64,000 nt of DNA, taken from contig NZ_CP152276.1 of NCBI RefSeq assembly GCF_038719015.1, positions 320,001 through 384,000 of the forward strand, written 5' to 3'. A program made the position numbers and the translations under genes. Each line of letters starts with the position of its first letter. The stretch's first letter is position 1. The notes under the pieces were generated by a model. It was not told the origin of the DNA. It searched no databases and saw nothing but the letters and a program-made list of their open reading frames with translations. The stretch comes from Nguyenibacter vanlangensis. GTDB lineage: Bacteria; Pseudomonadota; Alphaproteobacteria; Acetobacterales; Acetobacteraceae. Positions 43,773 to 52,818 of this stretch are shown here, piece by piece.

Positions 43773-45029
43773 ATGATGGCCACGGCCGAAAAAGTGCAGC
43801 CCGAGCCCGCGAGCTCCGTTGTCGCCCGGCATGACCGGCCTTTCCTGGTGGGATACGTATCCGACGCGGCCACCGAGGCGCTGGTGCGCGACGGATTGAC
43901 CGAAAGTGTCGGCGCCGCGATCGATATCCGGCGCGGCACCGTGCGCACGGCCGTGGCGGCGCTGCAGAAGCATTCGACCCCGCGGATCCTGATCATCGAC
44001 CTGGCCGAGGAGAAGCATCCGATCAGCGCCCTGCGCGACCTGGCCCAGGTGGTGGAACCGGATGTCTCGGTCCTGCTGATCGGTTCGGTGGACAGCGCCG
44101 ATTTCTACCGCGAGGTCACGCGCGGGCTGGGGGTTGCGGAATACCTGCCGCGCCCGTTGACGCGCGAGAAGATCGCAAGGCAATTCGGCCCCCTGACGCG
44201 GGGGCAGTTGCCCGAGCGGGATCTGGGCGGGCGCTGCGTGACGATCACGGGCGTGCGCGGCGGGGTCGGCGCCAGCACGGTCGCCGTCAATCTGGCCTGG
44301 CTGTTCGGCGCGGTCATGCATCGCCACACGCTGTTGCTGGATTCGGACCTGCATCGCGGAATGGCGGCGTTCCTGCTGGATGTCGGCGTGGGGTCCGGAT
44401 TGCGGCGCGCGCTGGAAGCCCCGGACAGAATCGACGTCCTGCTGGCCGAACGGGCCACCAGCCCGGTCGCCGAACGCCTGCACGTGCTGGCCGACCAGAT
44501 GGATTTCGCATCAGAACTGGATTATGCCGCCGGCGCGGCGCAGGCTTTGCTGCGGGTTCTGCGGCAGAGATATAATTTTGTCGTGGCCGACGTGCCCTTC
44601 GTATCGAACGCGCTGAATCGCGACCTGCTGGCGCAGGTGCATCAGCGTGTCCTGGTGCTGGAACCGACCTTGGCGTCGGTGCGGGATACGCTGCGCCTGC
44701 TGGACGTCCCGGCCGGACCGTTGCAGAAGCAGCGCCCGGTTCTGGTGCTGAACCGGCTGGGCCGCCCGGGTGCGCTGAGCCGCGGCCAGGTCGAAGAAGC
44801 GCTGAAGACCAATGTCGACATCACCATTGCCGACTTGCCGCGCCAGATCGGCAACGCCGCGACGCTGGGCGAGCCGGCGGTCGCCGCCCGGGGCGCCTTT
44901 CGTACCGCGATGATGGATCTGGCGCGGCAGGTCGATGCGGTGGGGATGCTGGACGTCACGACCGGGCACGGCGTGCCTTCGACCGACGCCGCGAAGCGCC
45001 GGTGGCTGCCTTTTGCGAGGCGCCCGTGA
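43773..45029 (+). CDS. cpaE: pilus assembly protein CpaE/TadZ
   Basis: A 418-residue protein: N-terminal atypical receiver domain (~20-130: ILIIDLAEEKHPISALRDLA, VSVLLIGSVDSADFY) and C-terminal MinD/ParA-like ATPase with deviant Walker A ITGVRGGVGASTVAVNLAWL (~152). CpaE/TadZ proteins place the pilus machine at a cell pole. Its stop overlaps the GTG start of cpaF. Confidence 0.92.
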   Translation: MMATAEKVQPEPASSVVARHDRPFLVGYVSDAATEALVRDGLTESVGAAIDIRRGTVRTAVAALQKHSTPRILIIDLAEEKHPISALRDLAQVVEPDVSVLLIGSVDSADFYREVTRGLGVAEYLPRPLTREKIARQFGPLTRGQLPERDLGGRCVTITGVRGGVGASTVAVNLAWLFGAVMHRHTLLLDSDLHRGMAAFLLDVGVGSGLRRALEAPDRIDVLLAERATSPVAERLHVLADQMDFASELDYAAGAAQALLRVLRQRYNFVVADVPFVSNALNRDLLAQVHQRVLVLEPTLASVRDTLRLLDVPAGPLQKQRPVLVLNRLGRPGALSRGQVEEALKTNVDITIADLPRQIGNAATLGEPAVAARGAFRTAMMDLARQVDAVGMLDVTTGHGVPSTDAAKRRWLPFARRP

Positions 45030-46426
45030 CATATTTCGGGACCCCCATATTCGGCCGGCGCGCCAGTCGGACCGACGAGGGCGCCACCGCCAGGGCGGAC
45101 CATCCCGCCCCGGCCGCCGCCCCGGCGGGCCCCGTTGCCGGCACGGAATCGGCGCCGAGCGTACCGCCGTCCATGATCGCCGAATTGCGGGTCACCTGCC
45201 TGGACCGCCTGGACCCCGCCGCCGTCGCGGTGCTGCCGCCGGACCGGCTGCGCGCTGACCTGGAACATCTGATTTCGGAACTCGCCACCGAGCGGCGGAT
45301 CCAGTTGAACAGCCGCGAACAGCGGGCGCTGGCCGAGGAACTGGTCTTCGACATGCTCGGCCTGGGGCCGCTGGAACCGCTGCTGGAAAACGAATCCGTC
45401 AGCGAAATCATGGTGAACGGGCCGAACAAGGTCTTTATCGAGAATGGGGGCAGGCTGGTCCTGTCGGGGGTCCGTTTCCGTGACACGGCGCATCTGGCGA
45501 GCATATGCCAGCGCATCGCCTCGGCCGTCGGGCGGCGCATCGATGAATCCAGTCCGATGGCCGATGCGCGGCTGGCGGACGGCTCGCGCGTCAACATCGT
45601 CTTTTCTCCCCTGGCTCTGGACGGGCCTTATCTGACGATCCGGAAATTTGGCCGCAAGGTCATCGATTTTGCCCGGCTCATCGAATTCGGCGCCCTGACG
45701 CCTCCGGTCGCGCGGCTGCTCCAGACCGCGGCCAAGGCAAGGTTGAACATCATCGTTTCCGGCGGCACGGGGTCGGGCAAGACCACGCTGCTGAACGCGC
45801 TGTCCCGGATGATCGATGCCGGCGAGCGCGTCATCACCGTCGAGGACGCGGCCGAACTGCAGTTGCAGCAGCCGCATGTCGTGCGCCTGGAAACCCGCCC
45901 CGCGAACCTCGAAGGGCGGGGCGAGATCGCCCAGCGCGACCTGATGCGCAACGCGCTCCGCATGCGTCCCGACCGGATCATCATCGGCGAGTGCCGTGGC
46001 GGCGAAGCCTTCGACATGCTGCAGGCCATGAATACCGGTCATGACGGCAGCATGTCCACGGTGCATGCCAACACCACCCGCGATGCGCTGACGCGGATCG
46101 AGAACATGGTGCAGATGGGCAATATGGGCCTGCCGTCACGCGCGATTCGTACCCAGATCGTGGGCGCGGTGGACCTGATCATCCAGGTGGAGCGCCAGCG
46201 TGACGGCGGGCGCCGCATTACCCAGGTGACCGAAATATGCGGTATGGAGGGCGACGTGATCACCCTCAATGACGTGTTTCGCTTCGAAATCCAGGGCGAA
46301 GGCCATGACGGAAGGTTGATCGGCCGTTACAAGGTCAGCCGGGTCCCGCCCGCCTGCCAGCAGCGCCTCGCCTATTTCGGGCTGGAGCGGGAATGGTTCG
46401 CCGCCCTTGAACAGGCGGACGGCTGA
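45026..46426 (+). CDS. cpaF: pilus assembly ATPase CpaF/TadA
   Basis: A 466-residue secretion ATPase of the VirB11/PilT superfamily: N-terminal helical domain, ENESVSEIMVNGPNKVFIEN (~130), Walker A IIVSGGTGSGKTTLLNALSR (~250), Asp box VITVEDAAELQLQQPHVVRL, Walker B RIIIGECRGGEAFDMLQAMN and the His box GSMSTVHANT. It powers pilus assembly and possibly retraction. Start GTG 45026 overlaps the cpaE stop (GTGA). A longer frame from 45002 lies inside cpaE. Confidence 0.94.
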   Translation: MTYFGTPIFGRRASRTDEGATARADHPAPAAAPAGPVAGTESAPSVPPSMIAELRVTCLDRLDPAAVAVLPPDRLRADLEHLISELATERRIQLNSREQRALAEELVFDMLGLGPLEPLLENESVSEIMVNGPNKVFIENGGRLVLSGVRFRDTAHLASICQRIASAVGRRIDESSPMADARLADGSRVNIVFSPLALDGPYLTIRKFGRKVIDFARLIEFGALTPPVARLLQTAAKARLNIIVSGGTGSGKTTLLNALSRMIDAGERVITVEDAAELQLQQPHVVRLETRPANLEGRGEIAQRDLMRNALRMRPDRIIIGECRGGEAFDMLQAMNTGHDGSMSTVHANTTRDALTRIENMVQMGNMGLPSRAIRTQIVGAVDLIIQVERQRDGGRRITQVTEICGMEGDVITLNDVFRFEIQGEGHDGRLIGRYKVSRVPPACQQRLAYFGLEREWFAALEQADG

Positions 46427-47376
46427 TGCTGGCGGGGCTGCTGGTCCTGTCCTGCCTGTCGCTGCTGGGCATGGTGGTCAGCGGGGTCCTGGTGTCGCGC
46501 ATGCAGCGGCAGGCGCGGCGACGCGACGCGCGCCTGGCCGCCGTCTCGGTGCCCTACCGGGTCGTCCGCCCGCTCGAGCCCTCTGCCTTCCGGCCCCGGA
46601 CACACGCCAGGCGTCCGATCGCGGAACGGCTGGCCGACCTGCTGGGGGTCGACATGGCCCGGGCCGACCAATACCAGGTGCCCTGGTGGATGGTGCCGAT
46701 CGGCGCCTTCATCCTTGTCGCGTCGCTGTTTTCGATGGTCGCGGGCTTCCTTGGAATCCTGGGGTTCCCGGTGATGGTCGGCGTCTGGATCTTCCTGTGC
46801 CGCAGCGTCTTCGGCTGGATGATGGACAAGCGCCGCAATCGGCAGTTGCAGCAATTCCCCGATGCCCTGGCGATGATCGTGCGTTCGGTCGGGGTCGGGA
46901 TTTCGGTGATGGAGGCGATGCGGACGGTCGCGCGTGAGGCCGCCGAACCGACCGGTCCGGAATTCGCACGCATGGCCGAGCAGATTTCGATCGGCATGTC
47001 CATGGAAGACAGCCTGCGCGAAATGGCGATGCGTTCCGGCCTGCCGGAATATCGCTTTTTCGCCACCGCCCTGGCCTTGCAGGCCCAGACGGGCGGGTCG
47101 TTGAGCGGCGCGCTCGACGGCCTGGCGGATGTCATTCGCAAGCGCCTGGCGCTGAAGGCGCGCGGTCATGCCCTGGCGTCCGAGGCGCGCGCCAGCGCGA
47201 CCGTTCTGGGCATCCTGCCGGTGGCGCTGGGATTGATCCTGTGGGTCACGAACCCGTCTTATATCGGCACCCTGTTCACCGATCCGGCAGGCCATGTCCT
47301 GCTGGGTTTCGCGGCCGTGTCCCTGGGGATGGGCATATTGGTGATGCGCACGATCATTCGCAGGACGCTGTCGTGA
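46426..47376 (+). CDS. tadB: inner-membrane platform protein TadB
   Basis: A 316-residue T2SSF-domain protein with N-terminal membrane segment, two segments around residues 80-130, the T2SSF core (LQQFPDALAMIVRSVGVGIS, EFARMAEQISIGMSMEDSLR, ALQAQTGGSLSGALDGLADV) and a C-terminal pair of segments. The start overlaps the cpaF stop (TGATG), and its own stop overlaps the tadC GTG. Confidence 0.92.
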   Translation: MLAGLLVLSCLSLLGMVVSGVLVSRMQRQARRRDARLAAVSVPYRVVRPLEPSAFRPRTHARRPIAERLADLLGVDMARADQYQVPWWMVPIGAFILVASLFSMVAGFLGILGFPVMVGVWIFLCRSVFGWMMDKRRNRQLQQFPDALAMIVRSVGVGISVMEAMRTVAREAAEPTGPEFARMAEQISIGMSMEDSLREMAMRSGLPEYRFFATALALQAQTGGSLSGALDGLADVIRKRLALKARGHALASEARASATVLGILPVALGLILWVTNPSYIGTLFTDPAGHVLLGFAAVSLGMGILVMRTIIRRTLS

Positions 47377-48335
47377 ACCGCCCGCTGCTGTTCGCCCTGG
47401 CCGGATCGATGGCCGCCATGCTGCCCTGCCTGGCCGCCGCGGCGCATCTGCTCGCGCAGCGGAGGCGCCTGCGGGCACGCATGCGCGGGCTGCGCGATCC
47501 CAGGGGCGGGAAGGCCGGCGCTAGGACCGGGGCCGACGGGATCCGCGAATTCCGGGCCTCTTCCGTGCGGCTGGTCTCGGCGATCGGACAGGTGATCGTC
47601 AAGCGCGGATTGCTGTCCACCGGCACGCTGGACGAACTGCGCGAGACTCTGACCTCGACCGGGGCGCAGGGTGCGAACGCGGTCAGCCTGTTCATCGGTG
47701 CCAAGATCCTGCTGGCGATCGGCCTGCCGCTGGTCGGTTTTCTGTTCCTGCCGCGGCTTGCAGGGATGCCGGTCCTGTTCCGTCACGTGCTGCCGGCCGC
47801 GCTGGCGATCGCGGGGTTGCTGACGCCGGACTATATCCTGCGGGCCAGGCGCAACGCCTATCTCAAGCAGCTCGAGGCCGGATTGCCCGATGCGCTGGAC
47901 GTGATGGTCATCTGTACCCAGGCCGGCGTCGGGCTGGGGGCGGCGATCGTCCAGGTCAGCGTGGAACTGGAACATGCCAATGCGGCCGTCGCGGCCGAAT
48001 TCGCCCGCACCGCCAACGAACTGAGCGTCATTGCCGATACGCGCGTCGTGCTGGGCAATCTGGGCGCCCGGTCCGGGGTGGACGGATTGCGGCGCCTGGC
48101 GACGACCCTGCTGCAGACGCAGCAATATGGTACGCCGATCACCGACGCGTTGCGCGGCCTGTCGGCCGAATTGCGGCATGAGATGCTGACCCGTTACGAG
48201 GCCGGCGCGGCGCGTCTGGGTGTACTGCTGACCCTGCCGACGCTGTTTTTCATCATGCCGTGCGTCTTCCTGGTGGCCGGCGGCCCGGCCGGGATTCAGG
48301 TCGCGCGTTCCTTTCACCATCATGGACGATCATGA
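47373..48335 (+). CDS. tadC: inner-membrane platform protein TadC
   Basis: A 320-residue T2SSF protein: KQLEAGLPDALDVMVICTQA, GVGLGAAIVQVSVELEHANA, AVAAEFARTANELSVI and LQTQQYGTPITDALRGLSAE are TadC signatures. Membrane segments lie at both ends (LLTLPTLFFIMPCVFLVAGG near the C-terminus). GTG 47373 in a GTGA overlap with tadB gives the proper length. Confidence 0.92.
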   Translation: MNRPLLFALAGSMAAMLPCLAAAAHLLAQRRRLRARMRGLRDPRGGKAGARTGADGIREFRASSVRLVSAIGQVIVKRGLLSTGTLDELRETLTSTGAQGANAVSLFIGAKILLAIGLPLVGFLFLPRLAGMPVLFRHVLPAALAIAGLLTPDYILRARRNAYLKQLEAGLPDALDVMVICTQAGVGLGAAIVQVSVELEHANAAVAAEFARTANELSVIADTRVVLGNLGARSGVDGLRRLATTLLQTQQYGTPITDALRGLSAELRHEMLTRYEAGAARLGVLLTLPTLFFIMPCVFLVAGGPAGIQVARSFHHHGRS

Positions 48336-48366
48336 CCAGTTCATCATTTGCGGATCGCGTGCGGGT

Positions 48367-49131
48367 ATGAAGCCGGGTTTCGTCGCGGCAGTGATCGCGT
48401 CCCTGGGGACCATGCTCCTGGGGGCCTGCGCGGCCGGTCCGTCAGGGACCTCGGGCACCAGCGTCACCGTGGCCCGTGCCGCCCTGGTCGGCGGCGCGCC
48501 GCAGATCGCCCTGCAGGCAACGGAAGCGATCCTGCGCACCGACCCGCAGAATGCCGAGGCGCTGCAGATCAAGGGAGACGCATTGACCGCGATGGGCCAA
48601 CTGGGCCAGGCGGAATGGGTCTATCGCGCGGCGCTGCTGCGCGCGCCTCACCTGGTCGGGGCCCAGATCGGGCTGGGCCGCTGCCTGCTGGCCCACGATC
48701 CCGCCGCGGCCGAAGTCGCATTCCAGGCGGCGGCCGATCGTGATCCGCGCAACGCGGTGGCGCTGAACGATCTGGGGGTCGCCCGTGACCTGCTGCGCCG
48801 GCACCTGGATGCGCAGCAGGCCTATCGCCTGGCGCTTGCGGCGGATCCGGACATGATCGGCGCCCAGGTCAATCTGGCGCTGTCCCTGGCGATGAGCGGC
48901 GACGTAGAGGATGCCGAACGCCTGATGCGCCCTTATGGCGCGGATGCCAATGCGTCGCGCAAGCTGCGCCACGACCTGGCGGCGGTGCTCGCGATGGGTG
49001 GGCAGCGGGCCGAGGCCGCGCGCATCCTGTCGGCGGACCTGGGCCAGCGGCAGGTGGCGCAGGCCCTGGCCGACTATGCGGCGGCGCGCGACGCGCATTC
49101 GGGCCTTCAGCCCCCCGCGATTCTGCCTTGA
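48367..49131 (+). CDS. tadD: TadD-like tetratricopeptide lipoprotein
   Basis: A 254-residue lipoprotein: signal peptide with lipobox LLGAC (Cys ~23), then TPR units (ATEAILRTDPQNAEALQIKG, DALTAMGQLGQAEWVYRAAL, VALNDLGVARDLLRRHLDAQ, QAYRLALAADPDMIGAQVNL). TadD proteins are needed for Flp pilus assembly, probably as a pilotin or scaffold. ATG 48367 was chosen because it starts the signal peptide. Confidence 0.88.
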   Translation: MKPGFVAAVIASLGTMLLGACAAGPSGTSGTSVTVARAALVGGAPQIALQATEAILRTDPQNAEALQIKGDALTAMGQLGQAEWVYRAALLRAPHLVGAQIGLGRCLLAHDPAAAEVAFQAAADRDPRNAVALNDLGVARDLLRRHLDAQQAYRLALAADPDMIGAQVNLALSLAMSGDVEDAERLMRPYGADANASRKLRHDLAAVLAMGGQRAEAARILSADLGQRQVAQALADYAAARDAHSGLQPPAILP

Positions 49132-49147
49132 ACATGGTGGCCTGAAC

Positions 49148-50395
49148 ATGCGGGGCGCGGCGTTCCGTGGCGGCTTTCCGATCCCGGGGGCGCAACGTGG
49201 CGCGGTCGCGCTGCTGGTCGCGCTGGCGCTGCCGGTGCTGATCGGTATCCTGGGGCTGGGAATCGACGTCAGCTACTGGGCGATGACGCGCGTGGAATTG
49301 CAGCGTACCGCCGATCTCGCCTCGGTGGCCGGTGCGATGCGCTACGGGGTCAGTCAGCAGGTGTCCGACGCGCTCGGCACCGCGGCGACGGTGGCCGAAC
49401 TGAATGGCCTGCCGGCCGGGACGCGCGGCGGCGCCGGAACCGATACGCTGACCGACATGTATGGCGCCTATGCCGCGACGGTGACATTCGCCGCGCCGTC
49501 CACGATCACCGTTTCCATCACCCAGGCCGTGCCGCGGATGTTCAGCGGTTTGTTCCTGTCCTCGGCCACCCAGCCGGTGTCGGCCCGGGCGGTGGCGAAG
49601 CTGGCGCAACGCAGCAACGGCGCCGTTGCCTGCGTCCTCGCATTGTCCAGCGTCAGCTTTACCGTTTTGAACGGAAACGCGTCGCTCCAGATGCCGGGAT
49701 GCGACCTGCGCACCAACGGGTCTCTGACCATCAACGGCACGCCCAGCGTCAATGTATCAAATCTGATCGCCGGCGGCACGATCACGCAGAACGGCAATTC
49801 CACCTGTTCGGCTGTCACATGCGTGCAGGGCGCCCCGCAGGAGAGCGATCCCTATTCCAGCCTCTATAAAGACCAACTGAGCCTGCCGGCCAAGACGATC
49901 CAACTGCCGCAGGGCCAGACCACGCTCAATCCCCCACCGGCTGGAGACGCCTATTCATGGTCGCTGAACGGCGGGACCTATACGTTGAATCCTGGAATCT
50001 ATTACATAAACGGGGATTTCAACGTGAATGGAAACGTGACGCTGACCGGCACGGGCGTTACGATCATCACCAACGGCAACGTCAATATCAACGGCAATGC
50101 CGACGTCAATCTGACGGCTCCCGCCACGGGGGGCACGGCCGGATTATTGTTCGGCTCGACCAATTCCGCGTTTCAACTGAATGGCGGTTCGGCCATCAGT
50201 ATGACGGGTTCGATTTACGCCCCCAATGCGAACCTGATCGTCAACGGCAGCAATTCCGCGTCGGGGAACTGCCTGTATATCGTCGCCTCTACCGTAACCT
50301 TCAACGGAGGCGGCCAGTTTTCCGACAGCAATTGCCAGGCCTCCGGCATGACGCCGATCTATGACTTTTCCGGCGTCGCGAGTCTGGTGCAATGA
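49148..50395 (+). CDS. TadG-like protein with a predicted beta-helix domain
   Basis: A 415-residue protein. Residues ~15-60 are the Tad pseudopilin/TadG N-terminus (RGAVALLVALALPVLIGILG, then IDVSYWAMTRVELQRTADLA). From ~190 the sequence becomes rich in Asn-Gly-Asn repeats (TITQNGNST, DFNVNGNVTLTGTGVTI, GNVNINGNADVNL), with the spacing of a right-handed beta-helix, and ends in a Gly/Asn/Ser-rich part. This is unlike classical TadG with a von Willebrand A domain. It may be a pilus-associated adhesin or tip protein. ATG 49148 fits the family start. The stop overlaps the next ATG. Confidence 0.85.
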   Translation: MRGAAFRGGFPIPGAQRGAVALLVALALPVLIGILGLGIDVSYWAMTRVELQRTADLASVAGAMRYGVSQQVSDALGTAATVAELNGLPAGTRGGAGTDTLTDMYGAYAATVTFAAPSTITVSITQAVPRMFSGLFLSSATQPVSARAVAKLAQRSNGAVACVLALSSVSFTVLNGNASLQMPGCDLRTNGSLTINGTPSVNVSNLIAGGTITQNGNSTCSAVTCVQGAPQESDPYSSLYKDQLSLPAKTIQLPQGQTTLNPPPAGDAYSWSLNGGTYTLNPGIYYINGDFNVNGNVTLTGTGVTIITNGNVNINGNADVNLTAPATGGTAGLLFGSTNSAFQLNGGSAISMTGSIYAPNANLIVNGSNSASGNCLYIVASTVTFNGGGQFSDSNCQASGMTPIYDFSGVASLVQ

Positions 50396-50889
50396 TGCCG
50401 GGCCGCGCCCGGGGACATGCACGGGCCGGCGTGGCGGCCGTGGAGTTCGCCCTGACTGCCCCCTTGCTCCTGATCATCCTTGCCGGGGTCAGCGATTTTC
50501 CGCTGGCCTTGTGGGACCGGATCGCGATGGCGGCGGCCGTCGAAGGGGGGGCGAATTATGCCTTCGCCATGGAACAGAATGCGTCGGGAAACAACGGTTC
50601 GGTTTCGCCGGCGGATGTCAGGAACGCGGTCCTGGCGTCCAGCAGCCTGGCCAACCTGACCGTGACGGTCAGCGCACCCGGCACGCATTGCGTGCAGTCC
50701 GGCCAGGGAAACACGCCGCCGGTCACGACCCTGACCGCGGGAACACCCGGCACGCCTTGTGCGGATACGACCATGCCCGGCACCTACATGACGATTTCGG
50801 CATCCTACAGCTATGCGCCGCTGATGCCGTTCTTCGCCATGCTCGCATCGACCACGTTGCAGGAGAACGCGATCGTGAGGCTGCAATGA
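50392..50889 (+). CDS. TadE-family pseudopilin
   Basis: A 165-residue protein with TadE N-terminus RAGVAAVEFALTAPLLLIIL (Glu five residues into the hydrophobic stretch), then a periplasmic domain with two Cys (GTHCVQSGQG, GTPCADTTMP) likely forming a disulphide. Coupled on both sides by ATGA overlaps. A minor pilin-like component of the Flp machine. Confidence 0.9.
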   Translation: MMPGRARGHARAGVAAVEFALTAPLLLIILAGVSDFPLALWDRIAMAAAVEGGANYAFAMEQNASGNNGSVSPADVRNAVLASSSLANLTVTVSAPGTHCVQSGQGNTPPVTTLTAGTPGTPCADTTMPGTYMTISASYSYAPLMPFFAMLASTTLQENAIVRLQ

Positions 50890-51305
50890 CGCGACCGGGC
50901 CGGAGGTGCGTAGCGCGTGATGGACGCGGAGCGGCGATCGTCGAATTCGCGATCGTCGGGTCGATTTTCATCACGCTGCTGGTCGGTACGATCGAAATCG
51001 GCCTGCTCTGCTGGACGCGCAATACGCTGCAGGTAACGGCCGCGCTTACGGCGCGCTGCGTCGCGCTTGCGACCTGCGCCGCCGATCCGGACGGTTTCGC
51101 GGCGGCCGAGGCCGCCGACTGGGGCCTGCCGAATGTGCTTTCCGGCGTCACCGTCACGGCCAACGCCAATCAGTGCAACGGGCAGACGACGGCGTCGGGG
51201 CAATTCGTCACGGTCGTGCTGCAATCGCAATATTGGGCTAACCTGCCGCCGCCGCTGTCCGCCGTGACCTTGCATGCATCGGCCTGCTACCCGATCGCAT
51301 CGTGA
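50886..51305 (+). CDS. TadE/TadF-family pseudopilin
   Basis: A 139-residue protein: basic leader, then RGAAIVEFAIVGSIFITLLV (TadE motif) and a small periplasmic domain with Cys residues (LTARCVALATCAADPDG, NQCNGQT, ASACYPIAS). Start ATG overlaps the preceding stop. Last canonical tad gene. The flavoprotein gene begins 25 bases later on the same strand. Confidence 0.9.
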   Translation: MTRPGRRCVARDGRGAAIVEFAIVGSIFITLLVGTIEIGLLCWTRNTLQVTAALTARCVALATCAADPDGFAAAEAADWGLPNVLSGVTVTANANQCNGQTTASGQFVTVVLQSQYWANLPPPLSAVTLHASACYPIAS

Positions 51306-51330
51306 CTCTGCCTGATCAAGGAAAACAGGA

Positions 51331-52818
51331 ATGAATGACCCCCTGTCAGTCGTCTGCATCGGTGCCGGTCCGGCGGGGTTGACCGCCGGCTACGTGCTCG
51401 GCAGGGGCGGGATCCGCGTGACCGTTCTGGAGCAGGACCCACATTATGTTGGCGGGATCTCCCGGACCGAGACCTATAAGGGGTTCGCTTTCGACATCGG
51501 CGGCCATCGTTTCTTCTCGAAGTCCGACGAGATCGAGGCGCTCTGGGATGAAATCCTGGATGAAGGATTTCTGGAGCGTCCCAGAAAATCGCGTATCTAC
51601 TACAAGAGGGCTCTGTTCGATTATCCCTTGCGGGCGGCGGACGCGCTGTCCAAGCTGGGCGTCGTCGAGGCGGCACGCTGTGTCGCATCCTATCTTCGGG
51701 CGCGGCTGCGTCCGAACCCATCGCCGCGCAATTTCGAGGAATGGGTCACCAACCAGTTCGGGCGGCGCCTGTTCGAAATCTTCTTCCGGACCTATACGGA
51801 AAAGGTCTGGGGCATGGCCTGCCGTGACATATCCGCCGATTGGGCGGCCCAGCGCATCAAGGGCCTGTCGCTGGGCAAGGCGATCTGGCACGCGCTGAGG
51901 CCCCAATCGTCGCGCCGGCCGCGCGGGCAGGTGATCAAGACCCTGATCGACCGGTTCCGCTATCCCCGCCGCGGCCCTGGAATGCTGTGGGAGGCGGCGG
52001 CGCGCAAGGTCGAGGCGATGGGCGGCCAGGTGCTGATGGGGCGGCGCGTCTGTGCGCTGGAACGGCTGGATGGCGGGCGCTGGCGCGTCAGCGCATGCGA
52101 CCAGCAGGGGCGGACGCATGATTTCATTTGCGATCATGTCATTTCCAGCATGCCCATGCGCGACCTGGCGCCAATCGTGACCCCGCCTTTGCCGCCAGCG
52201 GTCCTGGCCGCGGCAGGGGAGCTTCGTTATCGTGATTTCCTGGTCGTCGCCCTGATCCTGAAGAATGAGGGCCTGTTCGACGATAACTGGATTTATATTC
52301 ACGATCCGGATGTCCAGGTGGGGCGTATCCAGAATTTCAAATCCTGGTCGCCCGATATGGTGCCGCTGCCCGGCCATGCCTGCTACGGGCTGGAATATTT
52401 CTGTTTCGAGCATGATTCGTTGTGGCGCATGCCGGATGCCGATCTGGTCGCCCTTGCGACCGACGAGCTGGTGCGGCTGGGGCTGGCCCGGCCCGAGGAT
52501 ATTCTGGACGGAGCGGTGGTGCGCCAGCCCAAGGCCTATCCGATCTATGACGACGGATACCAGGCACGCGTTGCGGCAATCCGCACCGCCCTGGACGCGA
52601 CGTGCCCCGGCCTGCATCTGGTCGGTCGCAACGGCATGCATCGCTACAACAACCAGGACCATGCGATGATGACGGCGATATTGGTGGCACGCAACATCCT
52701 GGCCGGACAGGCGCTTTATGACGCCTGGAAAGTCAACCAGGACGCCGAGTATCACGAGGAAACGCGCCAGGCGCCGGACCAGCCCGCCGCGGCACCCGAA
52801 CTCGCATTGGCCGGATGA
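51331..52818 (+). CDS. FAD-dependent oxidoreductase, UDP-galactopyranose-mutase/amine-oxidase-like
   Basis: A 495-residue flavoprotein: dinucleotide motif VVCIGAGPAGLTAGYVLGRG (~7), VLEQDPHYVGGISRTETYKG (FAD contact), FDIGGHRFFSKSDEIEALWD (UGM/protoporphyrinogen-oxidase-like), and C-terminal VGRNGMHRYNNQDHAMMTAI. Relatives are common in O-antigen and surface-polysaccharide clusters, with unclear reactions that may include sugar ring isomerisation or lipid desaturation. Placed 25 bases after the last tad gene and coupled by ATGA to the membrane protein downstream, so it is probably co-transcribed with the pilus genes. Confidence 0.85.
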   Translation: MNDPLSVVCIGAGPAGLTAGYVLGRGGIRVTVLEQDPHYVGGISRTETYKGFAFDIGGHRFFSKSDEIEALWDEILDEGFLERPRKSRIYYKRALFDYPLRAADALSKLGVVEAARCVASYLRARLRPNPSPRNFEEWVTNQFGRRLFEIFFRTYTEKVWGMACRDISADWAAQRIKGLSLGKAIWHALRPQSSRRPRGQVIKTLIDRFRYPRRGPGMLWEAAARKVEAMGGQVLMGRRVCALERLDGGRWRVSACDQQGRTHDFICDHVISSMPMRDLAPIVTPPLPPAVLAAAGELRYRDFLVVALILKNEGLFDDNWIYIHDPDVQVGRIQNFKSWSPDMVPLPGHACYGLEYFCFEHDSLWRMPDADLVALATDELVRLGLARPEDILDGAVVRQPKAYPIYDDGYQARVAAIRTALDATCPGLHLVGRNGMHRYNNQDHAMMTAILVARNILAGQALYDAWKVNQDAEYHEETRQAPDQPAAAPELALAG

